The notes under the pieces were generated by a model, which was not told the DNA's origin, did no database searches, and was given only the letters and a program-made list of their open reading frames with translations. A stretch of 64,000 nt of DNA from Candidatus Acidulodesulfobacterium acidiphilum (GTDB lineage Bacteria > SZUA-79 > Acidulodesulfobacterales > Acidulodesulfobacteraceae). Below are positions 51,343 to 60,027 of the stretch, in pieces. Within the stretch, counting starts at the first letter, position 1. The number at the start of each line of letters is the position of its first letter. The stretch lies in NCBI GenBank assembly GCA_008534395.1, contig SHMQ01000002.1, positions 65,557-129,556 of the forward strand. Reading direction: 5' to 3'. The position numbers were made by a program, and so were the translations under genes.

Positions 51343-52437
51343 TTATTTTTTCGCTTTCTTTATTGTATATACGATAAACCCAATTCCGCCAGCTAAAATT
51401 ATAACAACAATTATTATTATAAAAAAAGAAGATTTATTATGGCTTGGGACTAAAACAAAATCTTTATATTTTTTAAAATCTGTTTTACTTATTGTAAAAA
51501 CAATATGATTACCTGTAAAAAAATAAGTATTATTTTTTGATTTCCTAAGACCGTAATAATAATAAATAAAGTTTTTAGCATATGATTTATACGGTTTTTT
51601 GTATTTAATTGCCAAATATTCAATAATAGCGACTGATTTATTTTTTTTAGTAAGCTGCCCTATTGACTGATTTTTTACAAGTGTCATAAATAAATTTTTT
51701 TGAATTTTTCTTACTTCATTCACGTGTGTGATAAAAGGGTCATAAATAAAATTTCTGGATTTGGATATTAAACCCATATATAGAACTGACATTAAATAAT
51801 TATCAGAACTTGTAATCGGTGTAAATATGTTTAATTTATCGACTACTTTTTTATTATTGTGAAAAATAAACATCTGCAATAATTCATCTATTCGGTCATA
51901 ATTTCCGGCACGATACAACGACAATATTTTTTTTGCGCCCTCTACGACTTGCCAAATTGCTGGAGCGGCTGGATAGTAGTTTTTACCTATATAATAGGCA
52001 AAGTCAAGATTATAATTTATATTTATAGAGTTAGAATTACTAAGGTTTTGAGACATATTTTTTGATATATCATAAGCATTCTCTTTTTTCACCGATTTAT
52101 CACTGCCGACGTTTATACCGGTTATTTCCGGTATGGAAATACCGGTCTTATTATCTATTTCGTTAATTAATTTATTAGAAACCGTTTTTGATGAATTTAT
52201 TGAGTTTATAATTTGTTTATAATTTGAGATTGTAACAGGCAGACCGTCTAAACCTGTAATATCTGCAAAAGTTGCGCTGTTAAGACCTATGCCTCCGGTT
52301 GGCGATTCCCAATAAATTTTTAAAGCTCCGTCAGAGCCAACACAAGACCCGTTTGTGCAGCTAATATTCATAGCGTATGATTTTACGCTTAAAAATACGG
52401 TTAAAACTAAACTAAAAATTACTAAAATTTTTTTCAT
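51343..52437 (-). CDS. Secreted protein with C-terminal membrane anchor
   Basis: 364 residues. Signal peptide (residues 1-22), a Cys pair ISCTNGSCVGSDG, Asn/Ser-rich middle, then a C-terminal transmembrane helix (SSFFIIIIVVIILAGGIGFIVYTI) before a basic tail. A type-I membrane-anchored surface or periplasmic protein. Pairs with the small protein at 52444 as 46869 does with 46573. Confidence 0.6.
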   Translation of the reverse strand: MKKILVIFSLVLTVFLSVKSYAMNISCTNGSCVGSDGALKIYWESPTGGIGLNSATFADITGLDGLPVTISNYKQIINSINSSKTVSNKLINEIDNKTGISIPEITGINVGSDKSVKKENAYDISKNMSQNLSNSNSININYNLDFAYYIGKNYYPAAPAIWQVVEGAKKILSLYRAGNYDRIDELLQMFIFHNNKKVVDKLNIFTPITSSDNYLMSVLYMGLISKSRNFIYDPFITHVNEVRKIQKNLFMTLVKNQSIGQLTKKNKSVAIIEYLAIKYKKPYKSYAKNFIYYYYGLRKSKNNTYFFTGNHIVFTISKTDFKKYKDFVLVPSHNKSSFFIIIIVVIILAGGIGFIVYTIKKAKK

Positions 52438-52443
52438 GATAAT

Positions 52444-52734
52444 TTATCTTATATTATTTAATTTTTTTTTGAGCTCTTTTTGTTGCTCTTTTTTCTTTTT
52501 TTCTTCTTTCTTTATATCATTTAATTTTTTTTGATAATTATCGGCTCTTTTTTGATAATCGTTTCCAGTCATAGCCTTTTTCGAGCCGTAAAAGTTAGCA
52601 TTGAAATTGTTCCAATCACGGTTAAATTTTGTAGTCTGTATATTCATAGTTTTATTAAAGTTCGACTGCTGACCAACTATATAAAGAAAAACTACGAGCA
52701 TGACGGGTATTAAAAAAAATAGATATTTAAACAT
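52444..52734 (-). CDS. Small inner-membrane protein, FxRDWNxFN type
   Basis: 96 residues; membrane helix (LFFLIPVMLVVFLYIVG), FNRDWNNFNANFYG and a Lys-rich coiled coil (QKKLNDIKKEEKKKKEQQ). Paralogue of 46573 and parent of the decayed copy at 50757. Confidence 0.7.
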   Translation of the reverse strand: MFKYLFFLIPVMLVVFLYIVGQQSNFNKTMNIQTTKFNRDWNNFNANFYGSKKAMTGNDYQKRADNYQKKLNDIKKEEKKKKEQQKELKKKLNNIR

Positions 52735-52786
52735 AATATTATTACCTTAATTTTATTTTTGTTACTTTTTAATCTGCCTATCTAAG

Positions 52787-53239
52787 TTAATTGTTGGCAC
52801 TTTTTGCAATATCTAATTTTGCGTTGTTATTATCTTTGTTTACGTTGTTGTCGTTTTTTTTAATAGTTTTTGTATTCACATTATTTTTTTTACCGTAAAT
52901 CTTTACAGAAACTATTGAAACCTTATTGCCTCTAAATTTAAAAATTACACATCTACTTTTTACGTTTTTAGTGTGAAAAAATGTTAAATAAGTTGTGTTT
53001 GTGGTATATTTTCCGCAATATGACCAATTTCTATAGCCGTTTGAATTATATTTTCTTGATGGAACTCCATATTTCGCTAAAATATAATTTTTACTTACGC
53101 CTTTTATAGATTTAACATTTTTTGATTTTATAAATCCGGCGCTTGACTGTCCTTTAACGTTATAAAACCCGCAACCGCTTAAACTTAAACCTAAAATTGC
53201 TAATATCGAAATTCCTAATAATAATTTTGTTTTTTTCAT
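52787..53239 (-). CDS. BamE/SmpA-like outer-membrane lipoprotein
   Basis: 150 residues. Lipobox LSLSGCG. IKGVSKNYILAKYGVPSRKY ... GYRNWSYCG resembles the BamE repeat (KGmt..qV...lG.P). Tail Asn-rich. Gram-negative envelope protein, perhaps a lipoprotein of the transfer channel. Confidence 0.7.
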   Translation of the reverse strand: MKKTKLLLGISILAILGLSLSGCGFYNVKGQSSAGFIKSKNVKSIKGVSKNYILAKYGVPSRKYNSNGYRNWSYCGKYTTNTTYLTFFHTKNVKSRCVIFKFRGNKVSIVSVKIYGKKNNVNTKTIKKNDNNVNKDNNNAKLDIAKSANN

Positions 53240-53241
53240 GA

Positions 53242-54042
53242 TTACACCTCTTTTTTTCTGATAATTAATCTTTTAAATAATTTTTTATTGCCAATTATAG
53301 GGCTAATTGCGTCTACTATTTCATACTTTTCTTTGTTATAACATTTTAAAAAAGTAACAGGAACGCCGATTAAACCATTATAATTATTTGGTATATCTTT
53401 AATCTTATCTACATTAATTGCATTATAATTGTCGTATATATAATATGAACAATATTCTTTTCTAACATTCGTTTTATCTACTTTTTTAATATTGTTTAGC
53501 CATGCAGTCAAAACTTTAACTTTTGTTAAATCAGGCGTTAAAAAAGTGTTTGGATAATTATTACCGAGCCATATTTTGTCATTTTTTATTAAATTAAATA
53601 TATTTTTATTTGTATAGGACAAAAAAGGAAATATTATTAAAAATTTCTTATTATATTTAACCAATAAATCAATATATTCTATAAGTAAAGAAAATGGCGG
53701 ATTAGTACAAATTATATCAGCCTTATTTAATAAAGCTATACAATCAGGGCTTCTAAAATCTCCATTTTGCGATAATTTAGATTTAACAATTCCTTTTTTT
53801 GTTAATTCTATTTTATAATTTCCGTGTTTATGTGTTATTATTAATTTTTTAAGTTTTAAATTATTAAAATTTTCTTTAAAATATAACCAAAAATTAGAAA
53901 ATTCTGAATCGCAATTACAATATACTACTTTATTTTCAAATTGTTCTTTATAATAAGGCAGTTCTTTTTCTATGTCGCTTATTTGCGTATAAAATTCATC
54001 GTTTTTAACTTTTTTTGCTTTATTTAAATGTTTAGTGTTCAT
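53242..54042 (-). CDS. EcoRI-type adenine-specific DNA methyltransferase
   Basis: 266 residues. KAKKVKNDEFYTQISDIEKE and VVYCNCDSEFSNFWLYF are diagnostic of the EcoRI methylase family; the catalytic motif is ADIICTNPPFSL (NPPF). No restriction enzyme gene is nearby, so it is an orphan, which could protect transferred DNA. It overlaps the next gene by four bases. Confidence 0.9.
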   Translation of the reverse strand: MNTKHLNKAKKVKNDEFYTQISDIEKELPYYKEQFENKVVYCNCDSEFSNFWLYFKENFNNLKLKKLIITHKHGNYKIELTKKGIVKSKLSQNGDFRSPDCIALLNKADIICTNPPFSLLIEYIDLLVKYNKKFLIIFPFLSYTNKNIFNLIKNDKIWLGNNYPNTFLTPDLTKVKVLTAWLNNIKKVDKTNVRKEYCSYYIYDNYNAINVDKIKDIPNNYNGLIGVPVTFLKCYNKEKYEIVDAISPIIGNKKLFKRLIIRKKEV

Positions 54043-54224
54043 TTCTCCTTATCTTTAAATTTAAAATAACTGCATTTTTCAAAATCTTGATATGATATAG
54101 CTTTTTCGCCATACTTGACTTTTTTAAGATAAGCTAAAGCTAAATCAGTTATCAAAGTATTTTTACATTTCAAACCTACTTTAAGCGTTTCTAAATCACA
54201 GCCGCATTTTGGACATTTATTCAT
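54039..54224 (-). CDS. Small Cys-containing protein
   Basis: 61 residues with CPKCGCDLE and later CKN and CSYF, so a possible zinc site. Upstream of and coupled to the methylase gene. Confidence 0.6.
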   Translation of the reverse strand: MNKCPKCGCDLETLKVGLKCKNTLITDLALAYLKKVKYGEKAISYQDFEKCSYFKFKDKEK

Positions 54225-54251
54225 AATTAAACCTGTGTTTAAGCAGAGCGC

Positions 54252-54647
54252 TTAAAATTTATAACTGAAAAGCGTAACAAATATTGCCATAGCACTTAAA
54301 CTACCTAAAATAGTGACTGTTGGGCTTATTCCAGAACCGCTGCCTGAAGAAACATTACCATTTGCAGGAACTACGCCTGGTAATCCGACAGGGCTACCGG
54401 AGTTTGTATTAACTTTAGAACCATAATTTTGAGGCGGTAAACCCACTACAAAGCCAGGATTTGAAACATTAGTAGGTGCCCCGTAATTTTGTGCAGGTAA
54501 ACTGACAGGCAATCCGACAGACGAATTTTGAGCAGGCGCCCCGTAATTTTGAGCAGGCAAACCTACAGGATTAGCGGCAAAAGCCGATGTGCTTAAAAAA
54601 GTCGATAAAGCTAAAGACATTACTAAAAATATAATATTTTTTTTCAT
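54252..54647 (-). CDS. Secreted Gly/Pro/Asn repeat protein
   Basis: 131 residues. Signal peptide, then three or four imperfect repeats of GLPAQNYGAP, a Gly/Ser linker and a C-terminal hydrophobic helix (VTILGSLSAMAIFVTLF). Resembles low-complexity surface proteins anchored in the membrane; no family recognised. Confidence 0.65.
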   Translation of the reverse strand: MKKNIIFLVMSLALSTFLSTSAFAANPVGLPAQNYGAPAQNSSVGLPVSLPAQNYGAPTNVSNPGFVVGLPPQNYGSKVNTNSGSPVGLPGVVPANGNVSSGSGSGISPTVTILGSLSAMAIFVTLFSYKF

Positions 54648-54758
54648 TTTAATTTACCTATAAAACAAGGATTTTAAAGGATCCTTAACCCGATTTTAAA
54701 AAAAATAAAAAGGATTTTAAAAAAACGGATAATCCTTAAACCGTATCACCTTATCACC

Positions 54759-54938
54759 TTATTTATCATCTAAATTTAGACTTAGAACTGATTCCAAGAC
54801 TTTTTTAATATTTTGATAATCCTTTTCCGTTGTTATCAAAAAATGTATCACTATATTTTTTGTAATATGAATTTCAAAGAAATTAACCGGAGCGGGATAC
54901 TTACAAACTTTAATATCAATATCATCTATTTTTTTCAT
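54759..54938 (-). CDS. Small protein, unknown
   Basis: 59 residues from the ATG at 54938 (MKKIDDIDIKVCKY), which overlaps the stop of the zinc-ribbon gene by four bases. No family recognised. Confidence 0.55.
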   Translation of the reverse strand: MKKIDDIDIKVCKYPAPVNFFEIHITKNIVIHFLITTEKDYQNIKKVLESVLSLNLDDK

Positions 54939-55213
54939 ATTTTTTCTATTTTTCCGCCACAGAAAGGGCATTCGTCATATTTTTCTTTAAATATTTCATA
55001 ACAATCTTGACAAAAATAAGCGTTTTGTATATGTATATAATTATTTAATTGTTGTATGTTTATTTTGTATAATCTCACAGGTATTTTATTTATATTTAAT
55101 AAAAAATTTTTTAACGGAATTAACGAATTGCCGGAACCGCAATTATCACATCTGTTTTTATCGGTCAAAATCCCGCAATGCCAACATATTTTTACATTTT
55201 CAGTTATTTTCAT
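54935..55213 (-). CDS. Double zinc-ribbon protein
   Basis: 92 residues. Four Cys pairs: CWHCGILT, CDNCGSG, CQDCYEIF, CPFCGG. Two rubredoxin- or ribbon-like sites. First gene of this minus-strand group. Confidence 0.7.
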   Translation of the reverse strand: MKITENVKICWHCGILTDKNRCDNCGSGNSLIPLKNFLLNINKIPVRLYKINIQQLNNYIHIQNAYFCQDCYEIFKEKYDECPFCGGKIEKI

Positions 55214-55980
55214 AATATTAAGGGGGTGCCGCCCCTGGAATAGGGACGGCTGGAGAGAAATTGACCTTTCGAAGGTTTTTATAAATTTGTAATAGCAACT
55301 ATTACCTATATATAGTAAGCAACTTTTTATAAAAATTTTTAGCTTAAAAGCCTTATAAAATAAGCGTTTAAAAGGTATTAAACTTGACTTTAAAAGCGAA
55401 ATTTCGCGTTTTTTTAAAACAAAAAAACAAAAAAAAGTAATAATTTATAATTGCTAGATATTTATTATTTATTGAATAAGGGGGGTCGCTTTTGCTCTCA
55501 AAAGCCCCCCCTCACCCCCAGCAAAAAGAGGATGGCATATGAATGCCTATAACAATTTGTCCTTCTATTGATAATCTATTTTTAGATGTTATACTATTTT
55601 TGCTAGCTAAAAAAGGGGGAGTGCTTAACGGGCTTTTAGTAGGGGCTTCACCTTTAAAGGTTATTGAAAAATTCTTCCTAGCCCAGACACAAGAAAAAAG
55701 AGAGTTTTTTTTGTTGTTAATCGGTTTTTATTAATAAAAAATGTTATAATTGACGTTTTACAACAAAAAAACGCCCCAAAATAAAAAAAATGCTTAATTA
55801 AATATTTATGAAACTCTGCGTTAGTTTTTAATACGGCGTTTTTTTAGAGCGCTAGCGATTATTCCGATTTAAAAAAAATAGCAAGCTATTTTTTTTTAAT
55901 CTACAGTCGCCCCCTTTGAAAAACCAGCAAGCTGCTTTTTCAAAGGGTCTTTTTTTTCAATGGATTAAATTCCTTGATTT
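55214..55980. other. Non-coding region with a GC hairpin
   Basis: Includes GGGGGGTCGCTTTTGCTC..AAAGCCCCCC (about 55480-55512) and GGCATATGAATGCC. A 22-bp element beginning AGCCCAGACACAAG (55680-55701) is repeated inverted at 57667-57688. A 63-codon frame at 55543 has no ribosome site and is not counted. Confidence 0.5.
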
Positions 55981-56140
55981 TTTTATTTTAGCGGAGCTCT
56001 TGACTTTATAAGGTTTATGCGTAATATAACATTATATAACGAATAATTTAGTGGAGTTCTTGACTTTATAGGTTTTATGCGTAATATAACATTAAACAAC
56101 GCAGAAATTAGCGGAACTCTTGACTTTATAGGTTTTTAGC
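55981..56140. repeat. 60-bp tandem repeats with core TCTTGACTTTATA
   Basis: Nearly three units (55981, 56041, 56101) in exact 60-bp phase, sharing TAGYGGARYTCTTGACTTTA (15-20 conserved bases) and GCGTAATATAACATT. The core TTCTTGACTTTA also forms the inverted iterons to the right. Confidence 0.85.
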
Positions 56141-56160
56141 GGAAAATCAAAAAAAATAGC

Positions 56161-56335
56161 CGTCAATCCTTACGTATTATTGACAAGTCAACGATTTTTC
56201 GCAAAATAATAAAAAACGCTATATATATTTTTTTTAACGCCGCAATCCCTTGATATTGTTGAGTTTGCCGGTGTTTAGGTTGACTATTTTTTTTTGTATA
56301 TTATAATTACATTATTAATTAAATATAATTATTAA
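56161..56335. repeat. Leader direct repeat, copy 2
   Basis: Second copy of 33340-33510, here followed by the 49-aa gene at 56378. Confidence 0.75.
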
Positions 56336-56377
56336 GTTTACTGAATACATTGAGAGACTTGATAAAAAGGTAATAAA

Positions 56378-56527
56378 ATGAAAAAAAATAAAGGAAAAGT
56401 AATAGAAATAAAAAAAAGTGATATGGAAGCCGTTTGGAAAGATTTGACAAAATATTATGAAAAACATAAAAAAGATATAATAGAAACAAAAAAAAGTGAA
56501 CCACGTTTGAAAATAAGACTAATTTAG
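56378..56527 (+). CDS. Small basic protein, possible Rep-control factor
   Basis: 49 residues (MKKNKGKVIEIKKSDMEAVW...). AAAAAGG site nearby; terminator follows at once. Ends RLKIRLI. It lies between the two iteron groups, so a copy-control or DNA-binding role is conceivable but unproven. Confidence 0.55.
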   Translation: MKKNKGKVIEIKKSDMEAVWKDLTKYYEKHKKDIIETKKSEPRLKIRLI

Positions 56528-56546
56528 AGACAAAGTATAATTCTTT

Positions 56547-56573
56547 AAAACCCGATAATATCGGGTTTTTTTA
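56547..56573 (+). terminator. Terminator of the 49-aa gene
   Basis: AAAACCCGATA/TATCGGGTTTT with T-run. Confidence 0.8.
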
Positions 56574-56587
56574 TACCTTTAAAGATT

Positions 56588-57480
56588 ACTTAAAGTCAAG
56601 TCAGTTTATAAAATATTATATTATGCGTAAAATTTATTAATTACGCTTAAAAATCTTTAACAAATGTTAAAAAGTGCTTAAAATATAAAAAGTCAAGACG
56701 CCCGCCGTGTTATTACGTTTTGTATAGCAATATAATTAATTATAACGCTTTAAAATTTAAGCGCTTTTCGCGCTAGCGCAATCTTAAAAATTAATTTTAT
56801 TTAATTTTTCTGTTTAAAGTTAAAAATTGGTGCTATGGATTAATTACTTAAAGTCAAGAAAAAGGGTGCCATGGATTAATTACTTAAAGTCAAGATTTTT
56901 TACTTAAAGTCAAGAAAATAATTACTTAAAGTCAAGAATAATTACTTAAAGTCAAGAAAAAAAAACAGGGCTTAAACTTAGTGCTGGCGTGAGGTTGCGG
57001 GAAATGGCAAAAATTGACTTTATAGTAAAATTAGGGCTCCCCAGGGTGCCATGGATTTTCGTTTTTTTTACTTAAAGTCAAGAAAAAAAAAATCCAGCTG
57101 CCCTAGTGCAGGCGTGAGGTTGCGGGAACAGCTAAAATTGACTTTTTAGTAAAATCAGGGCTCCCCAGGGTGCCATGGATTTTTTGCGACCGCAACGCTT
57201 AGATACTATTAACGGAAATGGCAATTTACAAATTACCCAAAAAAATCTATGGCACCCATTCAAACCCTTATATAATAAGACATAGAAAGAAAAACGACAC
57301 GGATTTGAGAAAAAACACAACTCGTTGGAAAAAATTTTTTTTTTGGAGAACTTTTTTTATTTTTTCGAAAATCTGTGGCACCCCCCTAAGTTTCCTTATT
57401 TTTCAAGGGGTTGAGTGGGTGCCATGGATTTAAAAATCCATGGCACCCCAAAAATCTATGGCACCCCTTAATTTTCAAAG
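56588..57480. repeat. Iteron field, candidate replication origin
   Basis: At least seven ACTTAAAGTCAAGAA units (56588, 56846, 56882, 56902, 56924, 56944, 57070). About nine GGGTGCCATGGATT-like units occur in both orientations (56828, 56866, 57044, 57164, 57240, 57370, 57417-57470). An 80-bp direct repeat lies at 56979-57060 and 57104-57185. No gene. This is the arrangement of an iteron-controlled oriV. Confidence 0.75.
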
Positions 57481-57501
57481 GGTTTAGCGTAAAATCGATT
57501 T

Positions 57502-57571
57502 TAAGCCCCCTAATAAGCGTTTTAAGGCGTTTTGGTTTTAGGTATATGGTTTACTACTAAAAATTAATTTA
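57502..57571. repeat. 70-bp direct repeat (second copy 57754-57823)
   Basis: Shared TAAGCCCCCTAATA and GTATATGGTTTACTACTAAA. Part of the non-coding right end of element 2. Confidence 0.7.
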
Positions 57572-57859
57572 AAGGGCTTTAAAAGGCTATTACGGCGTTT
57601 TTTTTAATAACCGTTATAATAATATAATTTTAGTGCTTTGCTTATCGGAACCTTAAAAAAAGCGTTTCTTTTTTCTTGTGTCTGGGCTTATCGCTCCGTT
57701 CGTATAATCAAAAAAGTAAAGCCCATAACGATAGCTTTGCTTAATAGCCTTTTTAAGCCCCCTAATAGCCCTTTAGAGGCGTTTTGGTTTTAGGTATATG
57801 GTTTACTACTAAAAATTAATTTAAGCGCTTTTCGCGCTAGCGCAAGCTTAAAGGGCTTT

Positions 57860-57907
57860 AAGCGCTAGCGAGCCGGCGGGCGCCGTCTCTTGCGCTCGCC
57901 ACGGCTT
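57860..57907. repeat. GC-rich palindromic repeat, copy 3
   Basis: AAGCGCTAGCGAGCC..GGCGCCGTCTCTTGCGCTCG, like copies 1 and 2. A second shorter GCGCTTTTCGCGCTAGCGC palindrome lies at 57825 and 56760. Confidence 0.6.
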
Positions 57908-58026
57908 AAAGGGCAATTACGAGCGTTTTTTAAAAAATATAACACACTGAATAAAAACGCTTGACGTTATATATATTTTTGTGATAAAATTAATCAGTAG
58001 GTCAATTATTGAGGAGGATTTTTAAA

Positions 58027-59085
58027 ATGAAAATTTACAAAAGAAACACCGGAGTTTATTATGTGAATACCGGAACGCGCAGAGTTTCATTAAAAACTAA
58101 AAACAAAAAAACAGCAGAAGCTATTTTTGAAAAAATGCTGGCGACAGGCGCAGATATAAACACAAAAAAAAATAATAATTTTGGTTTTGAAGATTTAATA
58201 AATCGATATATGGAATCGGCAAAAACTTTAAAATCTTTTTATAGGTTAAAAAGTTTTATCAAAACTTTAATGAACTTTTACGGCAAAAATAAAAAAGTCG
58301 ATTCATTCACGGCTGGAGATATAGAACATTTAAAAAAACATATTCTGACAGAGAAAGGATTATCTAAAACTTATTTTAATAGACTTTTTGTGATTTTAAA
58401 AATTATTATTAAAAAAGGGGAAGATTGGGAACTTGTCGATAAAAACGTTTTGCCAAAATTAAAAAAAGTCAAGTTGGAAAAAGAAACGGCAAGGATTCGC
58501 TTTTTAAGCGAAGACGAAATAATAAAGATTTCAAAAGCTAAAAGTTATAAGGGACAACACAAAAACATTATTTTATTGGCACTTTTTACGGGAATGCGTA
58601 AAAACGAAATATTATCTTTAAAATGGGGAGATATTGATTTTGAAAATAAAATGATTAATATCAGAGCCGAAAATTCGAAAAATGGAATTAACAGATATAT
58701 ACCAATACCGGAACCGATACAAAATATTTTATTAAAAATAAAAGAAACGTCAAAAAGCGAATATGTTTTTTATAACAAAAAGACTTTAAACCGTCTTTAC
58801 GATTTTAAAAAACCTTTTAACTATATATTAAGTCAAGCCGATATTAAAGATTTACATTTTCACGATTTGAGACACACTTTTGCGTCTTATCTTGTCATGT
58901 CGGGGGTTGGAATTGCTGAAGTACAACAATTATTAGGCCATAAAGACATAAAAATGACGATGCGTTATTCAAACTTATCACATAAACACTTGAGAAATTC
59001 TATAAGTATATTTGATAATAAAGAATTTCAAAGCGAAAAGGAAAAAGTAGAAAAGATAAAAGAAATATTTATGACGTTATTATAA
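58027..59085 (+). CDS. int: Tyrosine integrase of element 2
   Basis: 352 residues from the ATG at 58027, with AGGAGG 10 bases before; an in-frame TTG at 58009 would overlap that site. LFTGMRKNEILSLKWGD (Arg), LHFHDLRHTFASYL (HxxR), LLGHKDIKMTMRYSNL (Tyr). It ends 74 bases before tRNA-Thr, its integration target. Confidence 0.94.
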   Translation: MKIYKRNTGVYYVNTGTRRVSLKTKNKKTAEAIFEKMLATGADINTKKNNNFGFEDLINRYMESAKTLKSFYRLKSFIKTLMNFYGKNKKVDSFTAGDIEHLKKHILTEKGLSKTYFNRLFVILKIIIKKGEDWELVDKNVLPKLKKVKLEKETARIRFLSEDEIIKISKAKSYKGQHKNIILLALFTGMRKNEILSLKWGDIDFENKMINIRAENSKNGINRYIPIPEPIQNILLKIKETSKSEYVFYNKKTLNRLYDFKKPFNYILSQADIKDLHFHDLRHTFASYLVMSGVGIAEVQQLLGHKDIKMTMRYSNLSHKHLRNSISIFDNKEFQSEKEKVEKIKEIFMTLL

Positions 59086-59159
59086 AAAATTTTTAGCACT
59101 GTTTTTAGCACACTTTAAAAATTTTAAAAAATTAATAACCTTGAAACCCTTATAAAATA

Positions 59160-59234
59160 TGGAGCCGGCGATAGGAATCGAACCTACGACCCGCTGATTA
59201 CGAATCAGCTGCTCTACCCCTGAGCCACGCCGGC
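59160..59234 (-). tRNA. tRNA-Thr(CGT), target of element 2
   Basis: Cloverleaf: acceptor GCCGGCG/CGCCGGC, anticodon loop TTCGTAA (anticodon CGT), T loop TTCGATT, encoded CCA. Its 3' 48 bp are the att core. Confidence 0.95.
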
Positions 59235-59265
59235 ATTTTGAAGATTTAGATATTGTTTTACGAAT

Positions 59266-59988
59266 TTATAATATTTTGTTAGCGGCAGTAATAAAATTAA
59301 GCCTTTCTTTCTTGTTTTCTATTTCTTGTGCTAAATTTTTTATTAAATTTTCAATATTGTCTGCATGAAAATTATTTGCGTTTTCGTTTAAATCCTTAAG
59401 CTTTTCGTCGAAAATAATAGAAGATATCGGGCCTAAATTTTCCGAAAAAAGATCTTTCAGCGCTTCCATTTTATCTTTTTGAATTATTTCTCCGGAATTT
59501 ATTCCGTCTCCTGCCATTCCGTTATCATTTAAAATGGAATTAAATACAGCCTCGTTTTGAGCAAAAGAGCCGGCACCGCTTTCATCGCTTATAATATCGC
59601 TTGCTTTTTTTGAGTTATCGGCGGTTATCGATTGGTTTACTATTTTAATGAACTCGCTTTCAAGATAAGCAGTCTCCATCTTAAGAAGATTAACGTTAGA
59701 ATTTCTCCTGCTAAGGATAAAAATAAACCCGCTTCCAAATCCGTTGACTATTATATTTCTGTCGTCAAAATTCAAGTAAAGAGAAGAAATTTCTATCGAC
59801 GAAATAGAATATGATGCAAATAATTTGCTTATTTCTCTTGATACCCTGCTTATTTGTTCGGACTGTATTTCGGGATCGTTAGCCTCGAATTGTAAAACTT
59901 CGCCGTCTAAAGACGATATTGCGCAAGCATCTACACCGGCAATTTTGAGAATTTTATATATAATGCTTTTATCGTCGGTTGCGTTCAT
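59266..59988 (-). CDS. Roadblock/LC7-like domain protein
   Basis: 240 residues. The first 120 fit a roadblock fold (VDACAISSLDGEVLQFEAN ... SIEISSLYLNFDDRNIIVNGF ... FIFILSRRNSNVNLLKMETAY). A helical C-terminal half follows. Such proteins often work with small Ras-like GTPases in motility or polarity. Confidence 0.65.
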   Translation of the reverse strand: MNATDDKSIIYKILKIAGVDACAISSLDGEVLQFEANDPEIQSEQISRVSREISKLFASYSISSIEISSLYLNFDDRNIIVNGFGSGFIFILSRRNSNVNLLKMETAYLESEFIKIVNQSITADNSKKASDIISDESGAGSFAQNEAVFNSILNDNGMAGDGINSGEIIQKDKMEALKDLFSENLGPISSIIFDEKLKDLNENANNFHADNIENLIKNLAQEIENKKERLNFITAANKIL

Positions 59989-60027
59989 AAATTTATATTG
60001 CTAAATAACTGTATATGTAATTATATT

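Larger units (their letters stand above)
55680..57688. repeat. 22-bp inverted repeats flanking the iteron field
   Basis: AGCCCAGACACAAG...(55680-55701) and its perfect reverse complement (57667-57688) border 2 kb that holds all the iterons. They may mark an origin module or a past insertion. Confidence 0.55.
31731..59206. mobile_element. Integrated mobilizable element in tRNA-Thr(CGT)
   Basis: About 27.5 kb between 48-bp direct repeats. It carries integrase, excisionase-like gene, primase and helicase, MobF relaxase, split TraD, secreted and membrane proteins, an adenine methylase and an iteron field. No VirB4 or VirB11 homologue or other recognisable channel gene, so it probably borrows a transfer channel or has an unrecognised one. 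Confidence 0.85.

Noticed and set aside
55543-55734. 63-codon frame
   Set aside because: No ribosome site, no recognisable protein, and it overlaps the inverted 22-bp repeat.
57132-57433. Overlapping frames on both strands in the iteron field
   Set aside because: Built from the GGTGCCATGG repeats; no start signals.
55981-57480. CRISPR array
   Set aside because: Repeat units occur in both orientations, spacing is irregular, and no cas genes are present.
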